From Alphaproteobacteria bacterium (lineage in GTDB: Bacteria; Pseudomonadota; Alphaproteobacteria; Caulobacterales; Parvularculaceae), in assembly GCA_013151255.1 (NCBI GenBank), contig JAADIQ010000078.1:1-38110 (forward strand): a DNA stretch of 38,110 nucleotides, written 5' to 3'. Each line of letters starts with the position of its first letter. Position 1 is the stretch's first letter. The notes under the pieces are model-generated. The model had not been told where the DNA came from and did no database searches. It saw nothing but the letters and a program-made list of their open reading frames with translations. The translations under genes and the position numbers were made by a program. Below, in pieces: positions 1-9,439 of this stretch.

Positions 1-967
1 CTTTGGCGCGCGGATCGTAGTTTTTATAGACCCGGTGGCCAAAGCCCATCAGCCGGAACGGATCGTCCTTGTCTTTGGCGCGGGCGATAAACTCCGGAAT
101 ACGGTCAACCGTGCCGATTTCCTCCAGCATATTCAACGCCGCCTCATTGGCGCCGCCATGGGCCGGGCCCCATAGCGAGGCGATGCCGGCGGCGATGCAT
201 GCAAACGGGTTGGCGCCGGACGAGCCCGCCAGCCGCACCGTTGAAGTCGAGGCGTTTTGCTCGTGGTCCATATGCAAAATGAAAATCTTGTCGAGCGCAT
301 CGCACAGCACCGGATTGCATTCATAGTCCTCGCTGGAAACCTTAAAACACATGCGCATGAAGTTTGACGTGTAGTCGAGATCGTTGCGCGGGAAGACGAA
401 AGACTGGCCGATTGAATATTTATACGCCATCGCCGCAATCGTCGGCATTTTCGCAATCATCCGATGGCTGGCGACCAGGCGTTGTTTGGGATCGGTGATG
501 TCGGTGGAGTCGTGATAAAACGCCGACAAGGCGCCGACCACGCCGACCATAATCGCCATCGGATGCGCATCGCGCCGAAACCCGTTATAGAAATTCTTCA
601 ATTGCTCATGCACCATGGTGTGCATGGTGATCGAGTTTTCAAACCATTTGAGTTTTTCGGGCCCGGGCAATTCGCCATTCAGCAACAGATAGGCGGTCTC
701 GATAAAATCGGAGTTCTCCGCAAGCTGATCGATCGGGTAGCCGCGATAGAGCAATATGCCCTCATCGCCGTCGATAAAGGTGATTTTGGATTCGCAACTC
801 GCCGTCGAGGTAAAGCCCGGATCAAAGGTAAAGGCGCCGGTTTCTTTGTAGAGGCTGCGAATGTCGAAAACATCAGGTCCGTGGGTTGCTTTATAGACGG
901 GAAACTCGACGGTCTGGCTATTATGCGTGAGGGATATCGTTCCGGACGTTTTCAGATCGCTTTTCAT
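1..967 (-). CDS. gltA: citrate synthase (partial, 3' end beyond window)
   Basis: Type II citrate synthase, condensing oxaloacetate and acetyl-CoA in the first TCA-cycle step (cytoplasm). The minus-strand frame is open from the ATG at 967 to the window edge, giving about 322 residues of a family usually near 430. The N-terminus ([13 protein letters not shown]) is typical. The two catalytic histidine regions are visible as ILHMDHEQN and GPAHGGAN, followed by the [13 protein letters not shown] segment. The third catalytic residue, a late Asp, would lie outside the window. AAGAGG sits a few bases before the start. gltX lies 95 bp upstream on the same strand. The gap holds a perfect 12-bp tandem repeat at 984-1007. 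Identity is near certain; only the C-terminus is missing. Confidence 0.96.
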   Translation of the reverse strand, partial: MKSDLKTSGTISLTHNSQTVEFPVYKATHGPDVFDIRSLYKETGAFTFDPGFTSTASCESKITFIDGDEGILLYRGYPIDQLAENSDFIETAYLLLNGELPGPEKLKWFENSITMHTMVHEQLKNFYNGFRRDAHPMAIMVGVVGALSAFYHDSTDITDPKQRLVASHRMIAKMPTIAAMAYKYSIGQSFVFPRNDLDYTSNFMRMCFKVSSEDYECNPVLCDALDKIFILHMDHEQNASTSTVRLAGSSGANPFACIAAGIASLWGPAHGGANEAALNMLEEIGTVDRIPEFIARAKDKDDPFRLMGFGHRVYKNYDPRAK

Positions 968-983
968 CAAATCAGCCTCTTAA

Positions 984-1007
984 TTTTGCGGTGCATTTTG
1001 CGGTGCA
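984..1007. repeat. perfect 12-bp tandem duplication in the gltA leader
   Basis: The unit TTTTGCGGTGCA occurs twice head to tail (984-995, 996-1007), 17 bp upstream of the gltA start codon. In the transcript it reads TGCACCGCAAAA twice. It could be a slippage product or a paired regulatory half-site; nothing in the sequence decides which. Confidence 0.8.
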
Positions 1008-1062
1008 TCATTTATGTTGCAGCGCATTATACGGCAATATTTCGGCTATTCCAGACTTACTA

Positions 1063-2484
1063 TCAGTGGATTTGATCGCCAATACGCGCCAGCGACTCTA
1101 CGCGACCAAGGCTATATAACACCTCGCCGATGGAAGGCGAAGGCCGCCCGGCGGTCAGCGCCGCGCGCAATGGCGCGCCGATCGCGCCAAAGCCGGTGTT
1201 TTTTGCCGTAGCAAGGGTTTGCAGCCGCTGTTCCAGCCCCTCCGGCGTTAACCACAACGCCTCCTCGCTCAAGACGTCCTGGATGTCTTTGAGCATGTCC
1301 ATCGCGCCGTCTTTTCGCAACGGCTTGGCCGCTTTGCCTTCAACCGTGAACGGCCGCGCGAGGAACACGAAAGCGCTAGCGGCGACGATGTCGGCAAGCG
1401 TTGCACAGCGGGTTTTCAAAAACGGTGCGGCGCGTTCCAGCCGTGCGATATTATCCGTATCAAGATGAATATCAGATTTTTCAAGAAACGGCCGCGACAG
1501 GTCGAGAAAGTCTTTCTCTTCAAGCGCAGCCACATAATGCGCGTTGATGTGTTTCAGCTTGTCGAGGTCGAGCCTTGCCGGGGCTTTATTGACGCCGGTG
1601 ATATCAAACCATTCCAGCGCTTTGTCGCGGGGGATGATTTCGTCGTCGCCATGGGACCAGCCGAGGCGAATGAGGTAGCTGGCGAGCCCGTCGGCGAGAT
1701 AGCCCATATCGCGATACGCCTCAACGCCGAGGGCGCCATGGCGTTTGGAAAGCTTTGCGCCGTCGCCGCCATGGATTAGCGGCACATGCGCAAACACCGG
1801 CGCCGGCCAGCCGAGCGCATCATAAATCTGTTGCTGGCGTGCGGCGTTGTTAAGGTGGTCGTCGCCGCGAATGACATGGGTGACTTCCATATCGTGATCG
1901 TCAACCACAACCGCCAGATTATAGGTCGGATCGCCATTGCTGCGCAAAATAATCAGATCGTCGAGCGCGGCGTTTGGGAACGAGACATCACCCTGAACCG
2001 CGTCTTTGATGGCAGTGGAACCATCACGCGGCGCCAGAAAGCGGATGGCGAAGGGCGCGCCGTCGGGCGCCGTCGCGGGCGCGCGCTCGCGCCATGGGCT
2101 TTCAAAGCGAACGCCATCAGCGCGGGCTTTATCGCGCGCGGCGGTTAGCTCCTCCGGTGTCAGATAACAGCGATAGGCTTTTGCCTCGCTAAGAAGCTGA
2201 TTGGCGATTTCAATATGGCGGTCGCGACGCGAAAACTGCGAGACGGTATCGCCATCCCAATCCATTCCGAGCCAGGCGAGCCCGTCCAAGATAGCGTCAA
2301 CCGCCGCTTGGGTGTGGCGTGCGCGGTCGGTGTCCTCGATGCGCAACAGAAATTTGCCGCCGCGCCCACGCGCATAAAGCCAGTTGAACAGCGCCGTGCG
2401 GGCGCCGCCAATATGTAGGTAGCCGGTCGGCGAGGGGGCAAAGCGAGTGACGACTGGCGGCGTATGTTTGGCGGCTTGCGGCAT
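1063..2484 (-). CDS. gltX: glutamate--tRNA ligase
   Basis: Class I glutamyl-tRNA synthetase, charging tRNA-Glu (and in many alphaproteobacteria also tRNA-Gln for later amidation by GatCAB). It is 473 aa, normal for the family. The HIGH-type signature appears as PSPTGYLHIGGARTALFNW near residues 17-35 and the KMSKS-type motif as KLSKRHGALG near residue 245. The C-terminal anticodon-binding part is complete. Alphaproteobacteria often carry two gltX paralogues, and which one this is cannot be told here. It is transcribed toward gltA and divergently from comEC, with 87 bp between the starts. No frameshift or missing motif was seen. Confidence 0.96.
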   Translation of the reverse strand: MPQAAKHTPPVVTRFAPSPTGYLHIGGARTALFNWLYARGRGGKFLLRIEDTDRARHTQAAVDAILDGLAWLGMDWDGDTVSQFSRRDRHIEIANQLLSEAKAYRCYLTPEELTAARDKARADGVRFESPWRERAPATAPDGAPFAIRFLAPRDGSTAIKDAVQGDVSFPNAALDDLIILRSNGDPTYNLAVVVDDHDMEVTHVIRGDDHLNNAARQQQIYDALGWPAPVFAHVPLIHGGDGAKLSKRHGALGVEAYRDMGYLADGLASYLIRLGWSHGDDEIIPRDKALEWFDITGVNKAPARLDLDKLKHINAHYVAALEEKDFLDLSRPFLEKSDIHLDTDNIARLERAAPFLKTRCATLADIVAASAFVFLARPFTVEGKAAKPLRKDGAMDMLKDIQDVLSEEALWLTPEGLEQRLQTLATAKNTGFGAIGAPLRAALTAGRPSPSIGEVLYSLGRVESLARIGDQIH

Positions 2485-2571
2485 GGCTTGCAGACCGGCT
2501 CCGATTGCTGTGAGATGATAAGAATCAAGGTTCCGTGCGGCGTTGTTAGCACATCAATCTAACCGGCGCCT

Positions 2572-4764
2572 ATGTTTCCATGCCCAACTTTCCATGCCCA
2601 ACTTCCCATGACCGTTAGAGCCGCAGAACAGTTTGCCGATCCGGACCTCAGCGCCAGCGTTTTGCGGCGCGCCTATCGGCGTTTGGCGTATCTTGTTCCG
2701 GAGCGGGTCGGTACGTGGATCCGGGCTGATCTGGAACCGCTTGGGGTTTGGGCGCCGGTGGCTATTGGCGCCGGCGCTGGTGTTTACTTCGGGTTGAAAA
2801 CCGAACCCCATGCAGCGCTCGCTATCGGGCTTTTGTTTGGCGCTTTGGGCGTGGCGGTTTTTGCTCACAACCGCCACGGGCCGAGCGGCAAGATTCTGGT
2901 TGGGTTGGTTTTGGTGGCGCTCGGTTTTGCGGCAGCGGATTGGCGCACGGCGCAAGTTGCAGCGCCGGTTCTTGACCGCGAGCTCACCATCCGGTGGGTG
3001 ACGGGCGAGTTGATCAGTATCGAAGACCGCGCGCGCATGCGGCGCATGGTTGTTGCACTCCATGCAATTGATGGCGTCGACGATGACGACCTGCCGGCGC
3101 GGGCGCGCATTAGTTGGCGCGGCGCGGAATTGAACGCTGCGCCCGGCGACATCATCCGCCTACGCGCCGGGCTCGACCCGCCGCCGGCGCCGGCTGCGCC
3201 CGGGACGTTTAATTTTTCGCGGCGGTTATATTTCCAAAGGATTGGCGCACTCGGCTTCGCGGTGAGCCCGCCGCAAGTTGTCGGCAAGGCTGAAACGGGG
3301 CGGGGCGATATGCTTCGTACACAAATTGAAACCGTTCGCGCTAATCTGCTGCATCGGATAACCAAGGCCGCACCGGGGGAAGGGGGCGCGATTGTCGCCG
3401 CCATCGTCACCGGCAAACGCGACGCCATCACGCCGCGCTCAAAGGCGGCGCTGCGTGATGCGGGGCTTGCGCATATGCTGGCGATCTCCGGGATGCATAT
3501 GGGGATTGCAACGGGGCTGATATTTTTCGTGGTGCGTTTTGGCCTGGCCGCGATCGAGCCTTTGGCGCTGCATTATCCGATAAAAAAATGGGCAGCGTCG
3601 GCGGCGTTGCTATCAGGCTTTGCCTATCTGATATTGTCCGGCGGCGGATGGTCGGCGCGGCGCGCCTTCATTACCGCAGCGATTATGTTTGCGGCCATAT
3701 TGGTGGACCGGCGCGCATTGTCGCTCAGAAACGTCGCCATTGCCGCCTCCATCATCTTGTTGACGACGCCGGAGGCGCTGTTTCATCCGGGCTTTCAAAT
3801 GTCGTTTGCCGCCGTTACCGCCTTGGTCGCCGGTTATGAGTGGTTTAGCCGCCGCGTAGATCCCGACCGCAGTTTTTCAGCTTTCGCGCGGGTCAAGCGC
3901 TATGCGATTGCGCTTGGCGTCACCGACACGATTGCGGCGGTCGCGACCGCGCCTTTTGCGCTTTATCATTTCAACCGGGTGGCGCTTTATTCACTGCCGG
4001 CCAATGTTTTGGCGATGCCGCTGATGGGTTTCTGGGTGATGCCGGCGGCGATTGTGGCGTTGTTGCTCACGCCTTTTGGCCTTGACGCCTGGGCGTGGCG
4101 CATCTCGGCGCAAGGCGTTGAGGCGATGTTGGCGATTGCAACAGAGGTCTCCAGCTGGCGCGGTGCGGTGTCGTTGACATGGCAATGGCCGCCGGTCGCC
4201 TTGCTGGTGATGACCATCGGCGGTTTATGGTTTTGCTTGGCGCGCTCGCCATTGCGGCTGGCTGGCATGGCGGCAATTCCGCTCACCGCGTTGATAGTCG
4301 CCGCCGCGCCGCCGCCGCAGGTTTTTGTCGCCGCATCGGGCCTGAACGCCGGGGTGATACTGCCGGACGACCACCGGATGGCCGTTTTCAGCACCAGGCG
4401 CGACCGGTTTTCAGCCTCCGTCTGGGGCGAGGCCGCGGGTTTTGACGGCGGCGGCGCCAAACCCCTGGCGATGAATGCGGTCGGCGCCTGCGATGCGCGG
4501 GGCTGTGTTCTAACCATCAACACCAAAATCACGGCGTTTATTTCGGACCGCCGCGCACTCGGCGAAGATTGCGCTCGCGCGGATCTGGTGGTGGCGTTTT
4601 TTCCGGTTAGTTCCGCTGATTGGCGCCGATGCGAGGCGGTTCTTATTGACCGTCGCTCAGTGTGGCGGCGCGGCGCGCATGCCGTGTGGCTGAAGCCCGA
4701 CGGCGCCATCAAAATTACCACGGTCGCCGAGCAATCCGGCCGTCGCCCGTGGACCGGGGATTAG
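2572..4764 (+). CDS. comEC: ComEC/Rec2 family DNA-uptake channel protein
   Basis: Inner-membrane protein of the ComEC/Rec2 family, which carries single-stranded DNA into the cytoplasm during transformation. The 730-aa product has two early hydrophobic helices and a DUF4131-like soluble part (about residues 130-215). The Competence domain follows, with the conserved segment GLAHMLAISGMHMG near residues 298-311 and many later membrane helices. The C-terminal 150 residues are soluble but lack the HxHxDH zinc motif of a working metallo-beta-lactamase domain, so that domain looks degenerate. The start is uncertain: ATG 2572 and ATG 2608 are in frame, neither has a clear ribosome site, and a perfect 14-bp tandem duplication lies between them. 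It converges with lexA across a palindrome. Confidence 0.93.
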   Translation: MFPCPTFHAQLPMTVRAAEQFADPDLSASVLRRAYRRLAYLVPERVGTWIRADLEPLGVWAPVAIGAGAGVYFGLKTEPHAALAIGLLFGALGVAVFAHNRHGPSGKILVGLVLVALGFAAADWRTAQVAAPVLDRELTIRWVTGELISIEDRARMRRMVVALHAIDGVDDDDLPARARISWRGAELNAAPGDIIRLRAGLDPPPAPAAPGTFNFSRRLYFQRIGALGFAVSPPQVVGKAETGRGDMLRTQIETVRANLLHRITKAAPGEGGAIVAAIVTGKRDAITPRSKAALRDAGLAHMLAISGMHMGIATGLIFFVVRFGLAAIEPLALHYPIKKWAASAALLSGFAYLILSGGGWSARRAFITAAIMFAAILVDRRALSLRNVAIAASIILLTTPEALFHPGFQMSFAAVTALVAGYEWFSRRVDPDRSFSAFARVKRYAIALGVTDTIAAVATAPFALYHFNRVALYSLPANVLAMPLMGFWVMPAAIVALLLTPFGLDAWAWRISAQGVEAMLAIATEVSSWRGAVSLTWQWPPVALLVMTIGGLWFCLARSPLRLAGMAAIPLTALIVAAAPPPQVFVAASGLNAGVILPDDHRMAVFSTRRDRFSASVWGEAAGFDGGGAKPLAMNAVGACDARGCVLTINTKITAFISDRRALGEDCARADLVVAFFPVSSADWRRCEAVLIDRRSVWRRGAHAVWLKPDGAIKITTVAEQSGRRPWTGD
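2575..2602. repeat. perfect 14-bp tandem duplication at the comEC start
   Basis: TTTCCATGCCCAAC occurs twice head to tail (2575-2588 and 2589-2602), with a partial third echo (TTCCCATG) up to 2610. It lies inside or just before the comEC start region. Because 14 is not a multiple of three, a change in copy number would move an upstream start (2572) out of frame but leave the ATG at 2608 untouched. Confidence 0.8.
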
Positions 4765-4863
4765 GCTATCGGGCTATTAGGACTGTTCGAATTCGCCTGA
4801 GCTAAGCAATCGCTTGCACAGAAACGACCCAACCCTGCACAAGCTAAAGAACCCCCTCATCAC

Positions 4864-4916
4864 GGCAAAAGCCGGGATCCAGAACAACCCTTGCCTGGAT
4901 CCCGGCTTTTGCCGGG
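4864..4916. repeat. REP/REPIN-like palindromic element, possible bidirectional terminator
   Basis: Two perfect 19-bp inverted arms (4864-4882, GGCAAAAGCCGGGATCCAG, and 4895-4913) flank a 12-nt loop. Each arm also holds its own small hairpin; the right one is CCCGGC-TTTT-GCCGGG at 4901-4916. Two inverted REP-like units form such a structure. Elements with this GGATCCCGGC...GCCGGGATGA sequence are, from memory, widely repeated between genes in alphaproteobacteria. It sits between convergent comEC and lexA, so it may also end both transcripts. Confidence 0.75.
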
Positions 4917-4971
4917 ATGAGCGAGGGGAAATGTCCCTTTAGACAATTTACCTAACGCCAAACAACGCAGT

Positions 4972-5679
4972 CTAGTACCGCCGCATCAACGCCACCAGCT
5001 TGCCCTGGACCGAGACCCGGTCCGGGCCATAGATGCGGGTTTCATAGGCGGGGTTGGCCGCTTCCAGCGCTATCGAAGCGCCTTTTTTGCGCAGCCTTTT
5101 CAGCGTCGCCTCTTCCTCATCGACCAGCGCGACTACGACGTCGCCGCTGGAGGCGTCGTCGCAGCGTTTGATAATCGCCAGATCGCCATTCAGAATGCCG
5201 GCATTGATCATCGATTCGCCCTCGACTTCGAGGATGTAGTGCTCGCCAGACCCCATCAGCGCGCCGGGCGCGGGAATACGGTCGATCTCGTGCTGGATCG
5301 CTTCAATCGGCGTGCCGGCGGCGATACGGCCAAGCACCGGCAGTTCGGTCATGCCTTCATGGCTGCTCATTGCGGCAGGCGCAGGGCGGGCCCGGCTCTT
5401 GAAATTGCCGGCGACGACAGATGGGGAGAATCGCGGCGCGCGCGGCGTGTTTGCGGCCGCCATCTCGTCGGGCAGGCGCACAACCTCCAGCGCCCGGGCG
5501 CGATTGGGCAAGCGGCGAATAAATTCGCGCTCCTCGAGGGCGGTAATCAGCCGGTGGATGCCGGATTTTGACCGCAGCCCGAGCGCATCCTTCATCTCGT
5601 CGAAAGACGGCGACACCCCGGTCTCAACGATCTGGTCATTGATATATAACAGCAGCTCATGTTGTTTCTTCGTAAGCAT
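4972..5679 (-). CDS. lexA: LexA repressor, SOS-response regulator
   Basis: Transcriptional repressor and self-cleaving serine protease (S24 family). The start is placed at the second of two adjacent ATGs (5679; the other is 5682), giving [10 protein letters not shown], the usual LexA N-terminus, behind a GGAG ribosome site. A reading frame continues upstream to 5748 but that extension is unlikely. The 235-aa product has an N-terminal winged-helix domain (about 1-70), the Ala-Gly cleavage site in LGRIAAGTP (A121-G122), the nucleophile Ser156 in GESM, and Lys194 in the ATLKRL segment. An alphaproteobacterial SOS box lies about 120 bp upstream at 5800-5814, which implies autoregulation. trpC ends upstream on the same strand. 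Confidence 0.96.
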   Translation of the reverse strand: MLTKKQHELLLYINDQIVETGVSPSFDEMKDALGLRSKSGIHRLITALEEREFIRRLPNRARALEVVRLPDEMAAANTPRAPRFSPSVVAGNFKSRARPAPAAMSSHEGMTELPVLGRIAAGTPIEAIQHEIDRIPAPGALMGSGEHYILEVEGESMINAGILNGDLAIIKRCDDASSGDVVVALVDEEEATLKRLRKKGASIALEAANPAYETRIYGPDRVSVQGKLVALMRRY

Positions 5680-5799
5680 CATCTCTCCTCGACAGAGCAG
5701 TGGCTCCTTGGCCGTTGTTTTTGGCCCGTTGTTATTGCTCGCCCTCAATCAAAGACTGTTTCCACCGCCGAAACGACAGAAGAACAAAACAACAACGAT

Positions 5800-5814
5800 G
5801 TTCTATGCATGTTC
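5800..5814 (-). promoter_or_regulatory. LexA (SOS) box, GTTC-N7-GTTC
   Basis: GTTC TATGCAT GTTC matches the direct-repeat SOS operator known for alphaproteobacteria. It lies between trpC (stop at 5864) and the lexA start, as expected for lexA autoregulation. Confidence 0.85.
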
Positions 5815-5863
5815 TAATTGCGCGTCAACAGGGTTAAAGCCCGGGCGCCGGCGAGGTTGCTGT

Positions 5864-6658
5864 TTAGGCGACAGCCGGGGGCATCAACAGTGCCCGGGTC
5901 GCGGCTTCAACATCCGCCTGACGCATCAGGCTTTCGCCAACCAGAAACGCCGAGGCGCCATAGCCGCGCAGTACAACCAAGTCCTGGTGGGAGGCGATGC
6001 CGCTTTCGCTAACTAAAACCGCCTCGCGAGGTGCGGTAGCACAAAGCTCAGCCGTTACCTGAAGTGAAGTCTCAAATGTATTCAGATTTCGGTTATTTAT
6101 GCCGATTAAGTCCGCATTAAGGTTAATAGCGCGATCCATCTCGGCGCGATTATGCACCTCGACCAGCACATCAAGTATAGATTCGCGCGCCGCATTATAG
6201 AGCTCGTCCGCCTGAGCGTCCGACAGGCAGGCCATAATCAGGAGAATACAGTCCGCCCCCCAGGCCCGTGATTCGACGATTTGATAGGGATCGATGATGA
6301 AATCCTTGCGCAGGACCGGCAAGGAGCAGGCGGCGCGTGAGGCTTTGAGGAAATCGGGCGAGCCTTGAAAGCTTGGGCCATCGGTTAAGACGGAAAGGCA
6401 CGCCGCGCCGCCGGCGGCGTATGCGCGTGCGTGGTCGGCGGGATTAAAATCCGGCCTAATCAGGCCTTTGGACGGGCTGGCCTTTTTTATCTCTGCAATC
6501 AGGGCAAACCCGTTAGCGGCCTTTTTGGCCAGAGCGTTTCGAAACCCGCGCGTCCGGGTCTCTTTCGCCAGCGTCTCCAGCGCGCCAATTGGTGCGTTGG
6601 CCTTGGCGGCGGCGACCTCTTCGCGCTTATAGGCGATGATATCGTCGAGAATGCTCAT
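5864..6658 (-). CDS. trpC: indole-3-glycerol-phosphate synthase
   Basis: Catalyses ring closure of carboxyphenylamino-deoxyribulose phosphate to indole-3-glycerol phosphate in tryptophan synthesis. The 264-aa TIM barrel is full length and shows all family blocks in order: [58 protein letters not shown] and FLVGESLMR. It is a stand-alone enzyme, not fused to TrpF. Its start overlaps the end of trpD by four bases (ATGA), so translation is probably coupled. It is the last gene of the trpGDC run, and lexA follows after a gap holding the SOS box. Confidence 0.97.
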   Translation of the reverse strand: MSILDDIIAYKREEVAAAKANAPIGALETLAKETRTRGFRNALAKKAANGFALIAEIKKASPSKGLIRPDFNPADHARAYAAGGAACLSVLTDGPSFQGSPDFLKASRAACSLPVLRKDFIIDPYQIVESRAWGADCILLIMACLSDAQADELYNAARESILDVLVEVHNRAEMDRAINLNADLIGINNRNLNTFETSLQVTAELCATAPREAVLVSESGIASHQDLVVLRGYGASAFLVGESLMRQADVEAATRALLMPPAVA

Positions 6659-7674
6659 GCCGGCCCGTTTGAGAGTGCGACAAGTTTCGCGAGCGCGGCT
6701 TTCGCGGCGCCATCGTCAATCGCGCGCTCTGCGAGCCTTGCTGCGTCGCTAAGGTTTTGCGCTTTGCCGGCGATAATTAATGCAGCAGCGGCGTTGAGGA
6801 CGGCGATGTCGCGATAGGCGCCCGCCGCGCCATCGAGCAGGCAAGTGAGCGCTGCGGCGTTCTCTTCCGGGTCGCCGCCTTGCAAATCCGCCATGGTTGC
6901 GCGTGACAGCCCGGCGTCTTCCGGCGTCACTTCAAATTCTTCAACCACGCCGCCGCGCAACGCCGCCACGTAGGTCGGCCCGGTGGTGGTTAGTTCATCA
7001 AGCCCGTCGCTCCCATGCACCACCCAGGCGGCCTCAACGCCAAGCCGGGGCAGGGTTTGCGCAATCGGGAGAATAAGCTCGCGCGCAAACACGCCCATCA
7101 GCTGGCGCTTGGCGCCGGCGGGGTTTGAGAGCGGGCCGAGAACATTAAACAGCGTGCGCACGCCCAACGCTTTGCGCGCCGCAGCGGCATGGCCCACCGC
7201 CTTGTGGTGCAGCGGGGCGAACATGAACCCGACTTTGGCTTCATGGATGCAGCGGGAAATCAATTCCGGCCCAATCTCCAGCTTGACGCCCAGCGCAGCC
7301 AACACCTCCGACGAGCCGGATTTTGACGACGCCGCCTTGTTGCCATGCTTGGCCACCGGCACGCCGCAGCCGGCGACAATCAGCGCGGTGGCGGTTGAGA
7401 TGTTATAAGTCCCGGCGCCGTCGCCGCCGGTGCCGCAAGTGTCGATAGCGTCCGCCGGCGCATCGACCCGCACGGCCATGGCGCGCATCGCTTCTGCGGC
7501 GGCGGTGATTTCCGCAACCGTCTCGCCGCGGGCGCGCAATGCCGTGAGGAAGCCGGCAATCTCAATATCGCTCGCCGCGCCCGACAAAATCGCGTCCATG
7601 GCGGCGCGCATTTGCTCCGGGGTTAGCGGCGCGCCGGAGACCGCGAGGTTCAAAAATGGCGTAAACCCGCTCAT
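6655..7674 (-). CDS. trpD: anthranilate phosphoribosyltransferase
   Basis: Transfers phosphoribosyl from PRPP to anthranilate, the second step of tryptophan synthesis. The 339-aa product has the hallmark PRPP/Mg site [17 protein letters not shown] and the [17 protein letters not shown] block in its centre. [22 protein letters not shown] and [16 protein letters not shown] follow. It overlaps trpG upstream and trpC downstream by four bases each, the classic arrangement of a coupled trpGDC operon. Length and motifs are complete. Confidence 0.97.
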   Translation of the reverse strand: MSGFTPFLNLAVSGAPLTPEQMRAAMDAILSGAASDIEIAGFLTALRARGETVAEITAAAEAMRAMAVRVDAPADAIDTCGTGGDGAGTYNISTATALIVAGCGVPVAKHGNKAASSKSGSSEVLAALGVKLEIGPELISRCIHEAKVGFMFAPLHHKAVGHAAAARKALGVRTLFNVLGPLSNPAGAKRQLMGVFARELILPIAQTLPRLGVEAAWVVHGSDGLDELTTTGPTYVAALRGGVVEEFEVTPEDAGLSRATMADLQGGDPEENAAALTCLLDGAAGAYRDIAVLNAAAALIIAGKAQNLSDAARLAERAIDDGAAKAALAKLVALSNGPA

Positions 7675-8249
7675 CGCGTCGCCATCTTCATGAAGTTTGC
7701 GAAAATCTCCGCGCCATATTCGGAGGCGATGCTCTCGGGGTGAAACTGAACCCCGACAATCGGCAATTCCTTATGCACCACCGCCATAAGCTCGTTATCG
7801 TCTTCAGCTGAGGCCGCCGCAATGAGGTCCGACGGCAGGCTGGCGCGTTCGGCAACCAGCGAATGATAGCGCGTCGCGGTGAAAGGCGAGGGCAGGCCGT
7901 CGAACAAACCGCCGCCGTCATGGAGGATGTTGCAGGTCTTGCCATGCATCAAATGCTCGGCCCGGACGATGCGCCCGCCGAAATGCTGAACCATGGCCTG
8001 CATACCGAGACACACGCCAAACACCGGTTTGCGCGCCGCCGCGGCGGCGGCGATGAGGTCTAGGCATATGCCCGCCTCATTTGGCGTGCGCGGGCCCGGT
8101 GAGATGACGATGGCCCTGGCGTCAGAACCGACAGCTTCCTGAGCGCTGAGGACGTCATTGCGTCTCACCACCACCTCTTCACCGGCGGAGCCAACCAGAT
8201 GAACGAGGTTGTGGGTGAAACTGTCATAATTATCGATCAGCAAAATCAT
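7671..8249 (-). CDS. trpG: anthranilate synthase component II (glutamine amidotransferase)
   Basis: Class I glutamine amidotransferase subunit that supplies ammonia to TrpE. The start is set at 8249 because MILLIDNYDSFTHNLV is the conserved N-terminus. The frame is open for another 138 codons upstream, but that part has no family similarity and crosses the divergent promoter region. The 192-aa product has the catalytic triad Cys80 (FGVCLGMQ), His170 and Glu172 (VQFHPES). It heads the trpGDC run. Its partner trpE lies over 1 kb upstream on the same strand, separated by an oppositely oriented deacetylase gene. Confidence 0.96.
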   Translation of the reverse strand: MILLIDNYDSFTHNLVHLVGSAGEEVVVRRNDVLSAQEAVGSDARAIVISPGPRTPNEAGICLDLIAAAAAARKPVFGVCLGMQAMVQHFGGRIVRAEHLMHGKTCNILHDGGGLFDGLPSPFTATRYHSLVAERASLPSDLIAAASAEDDNELMAVVHKELPIVGVQFHPESIASEYGAEIFANFMKMATR

Positions 8250-8351
8250 CGAAATCCCGAGAATCAGCGAATGTAGAAGGTTGGCAAGTTTAACGCCGCA
8301 GCGCGAGGGCGCAAGCGGCCCCGCATTATATGGCGGGGCGGCGGATATGCG

Positions 8352-9437
8352 TTGAACCCATGCCGGCGGGCGTTTGATAGTTTGAATTATAGGCGAGGAC
8401 ATAATTTCGAGGCGCGCAAGCTGGCTGTAATCCGGCTCCGCCGGCCCAATGCCGGCGTGCTCGCCTCTGTCGCCATCGCCCTTACCGGCGTCCTGATTGG
8501 CGCGATTTCTTCCTATGTCAGCGAGTTGGGCGCGGTGGCGAGCGCGACAAAAATCTCCGCCCTTAACGCACCGCTGCGCGACGACCGGCTGTTTGATATG
8601 GCCTACCATGCGCGCGCAAAAATTGTCCGCCGGGTTCTGGCGAGCGCTGATTTTGCCACCCATGATCTTCAGCGTCTGGCGCCGCCGCAGATCATGTCGC
8701 CGCTGGCGCCAACAGGCCGGAAGCCGAAAATCATCATTATCTTTGACGATATGGGCATTGATAAGCGCGCCTATGAAAACACTGTTGCGCTTCCGGGCCC
8801 GTTAACATTGTCATTTTTGCCGTATGCGAATGATGTCGCCCAGCTAGCCGCCGCAGCGCGCAAGGCGGGGCGTACGGTGATGTTGCATTTGCCCATGGAA
8901 CCGGAGGGCGAGGCCGATCCGGGACCGTCAGCGTTGACAACTAAGATGACGGGAGTGGCGTTTCTTGATGCGTTGATGTGGAACCTTGAGCGGTTTGACG
9001 GCTATGTCGCGGTCAATAACCATATGGGCTCAAAGCTCACCGCCGACGAAGCGGCGATGAAAACCGTGCTGGCTTACCTTAAACAGGAAGGCGTGTTCTT
9101 TCTGGACAGCGTCACAACCGGCGACACGAAGGTGCGCGCCGCCGCCGCCCGGGTCGGCGTCGATGTGTTCTCGCGCGATGTGTTTATTGACGCCGAGGCC
9201 GGCGACAAAACCGCCATCATAAAGCAACTTCGCCTGGTTGAGCGGATCGCAAGACACACCGGATACGCCGTCGCCATCGCCCATCCGCGCAAGGAAACAC
9301 TTGAAGTGTTGGGCCCATGGCTCACCTCCGCGCCGGAACGCGGCTTTGAACTGGCGCCAGTGACGGCGCTGGTCGATATCAGGCGGCAGGAGAAATATCA
9401 GGCGCTGGCGGTTAAGGCGCCAGAGTTACGCCTGTAA
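8352..9437 (+). CDS. divergent polysaccharide deacetylase (YibQ/DUF610 family)
   Basis: Member of the divergent polysaccharide deacetylase family (PF04748, YibQ-like), a NodB-type fold whose substrate is mostly unknown and which is thought to act in the periplasm. There is one N-terminal membrane helix (about residues 34-54), then the catalytic-type domain from residue 125: KIIIIFDDMGID, LSFLPYA, MLHLPMEP, YVAVNNHMGSKLT, FFLDS and AIAHPRKET. All blocks are present and the length (361 aa) is normal. The frame begins with TTG at 8352; no ATG is available before the membrane helix, so the exact start is uncertain. It is transcribed divergently from trpG and ends 2 bp from the end of trpE. Confidence 0.85.
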   Translation: MNPCRRAFDSLNYRRGHNFEARKLAVIRLRRPNAGVLASVAIALTGVLIGAISSYVSELGAVASATKISALNAPLRDDRLFDMAYHARAKIVRRVLASADFATHDLQRLAPPQIMSPLAPTGRKPKIIIIFDDMGIDKRAYENTVALPGPLTLSFLPYANDVAQLAAAARKAGRTVMLHLPMEPEGEADPGPSALTTKMTGVAFLDALMWNLERFDGYVAVNNHMGSKLTADEAAMKTVLAYLKQEGVFFLDSVTTGDTKVRAAAARVGVDVFSRDVFIDAEAGDKTAIIKQLRLVERIARHTGYAVAIAHPRKETLEVLGPWLTSAPERGFELAPVTALVDIRRQEKYQALAVKAPELRL

Positions 9438-9439
9438 AA

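Noticed and set aside
464-1075. 203-aa plus-strand frame
   Set aside because: Antisense to gltA, whose minus-strand frame carries the full family motifs; a GC-driven shadow.
8250-8663. N-terminal extension of trpG
   Set aside because: The first 138 codons show no amidotransferase sequence and overlap the deacetylase start region; MILLIDNYDS is the family N-terminus.
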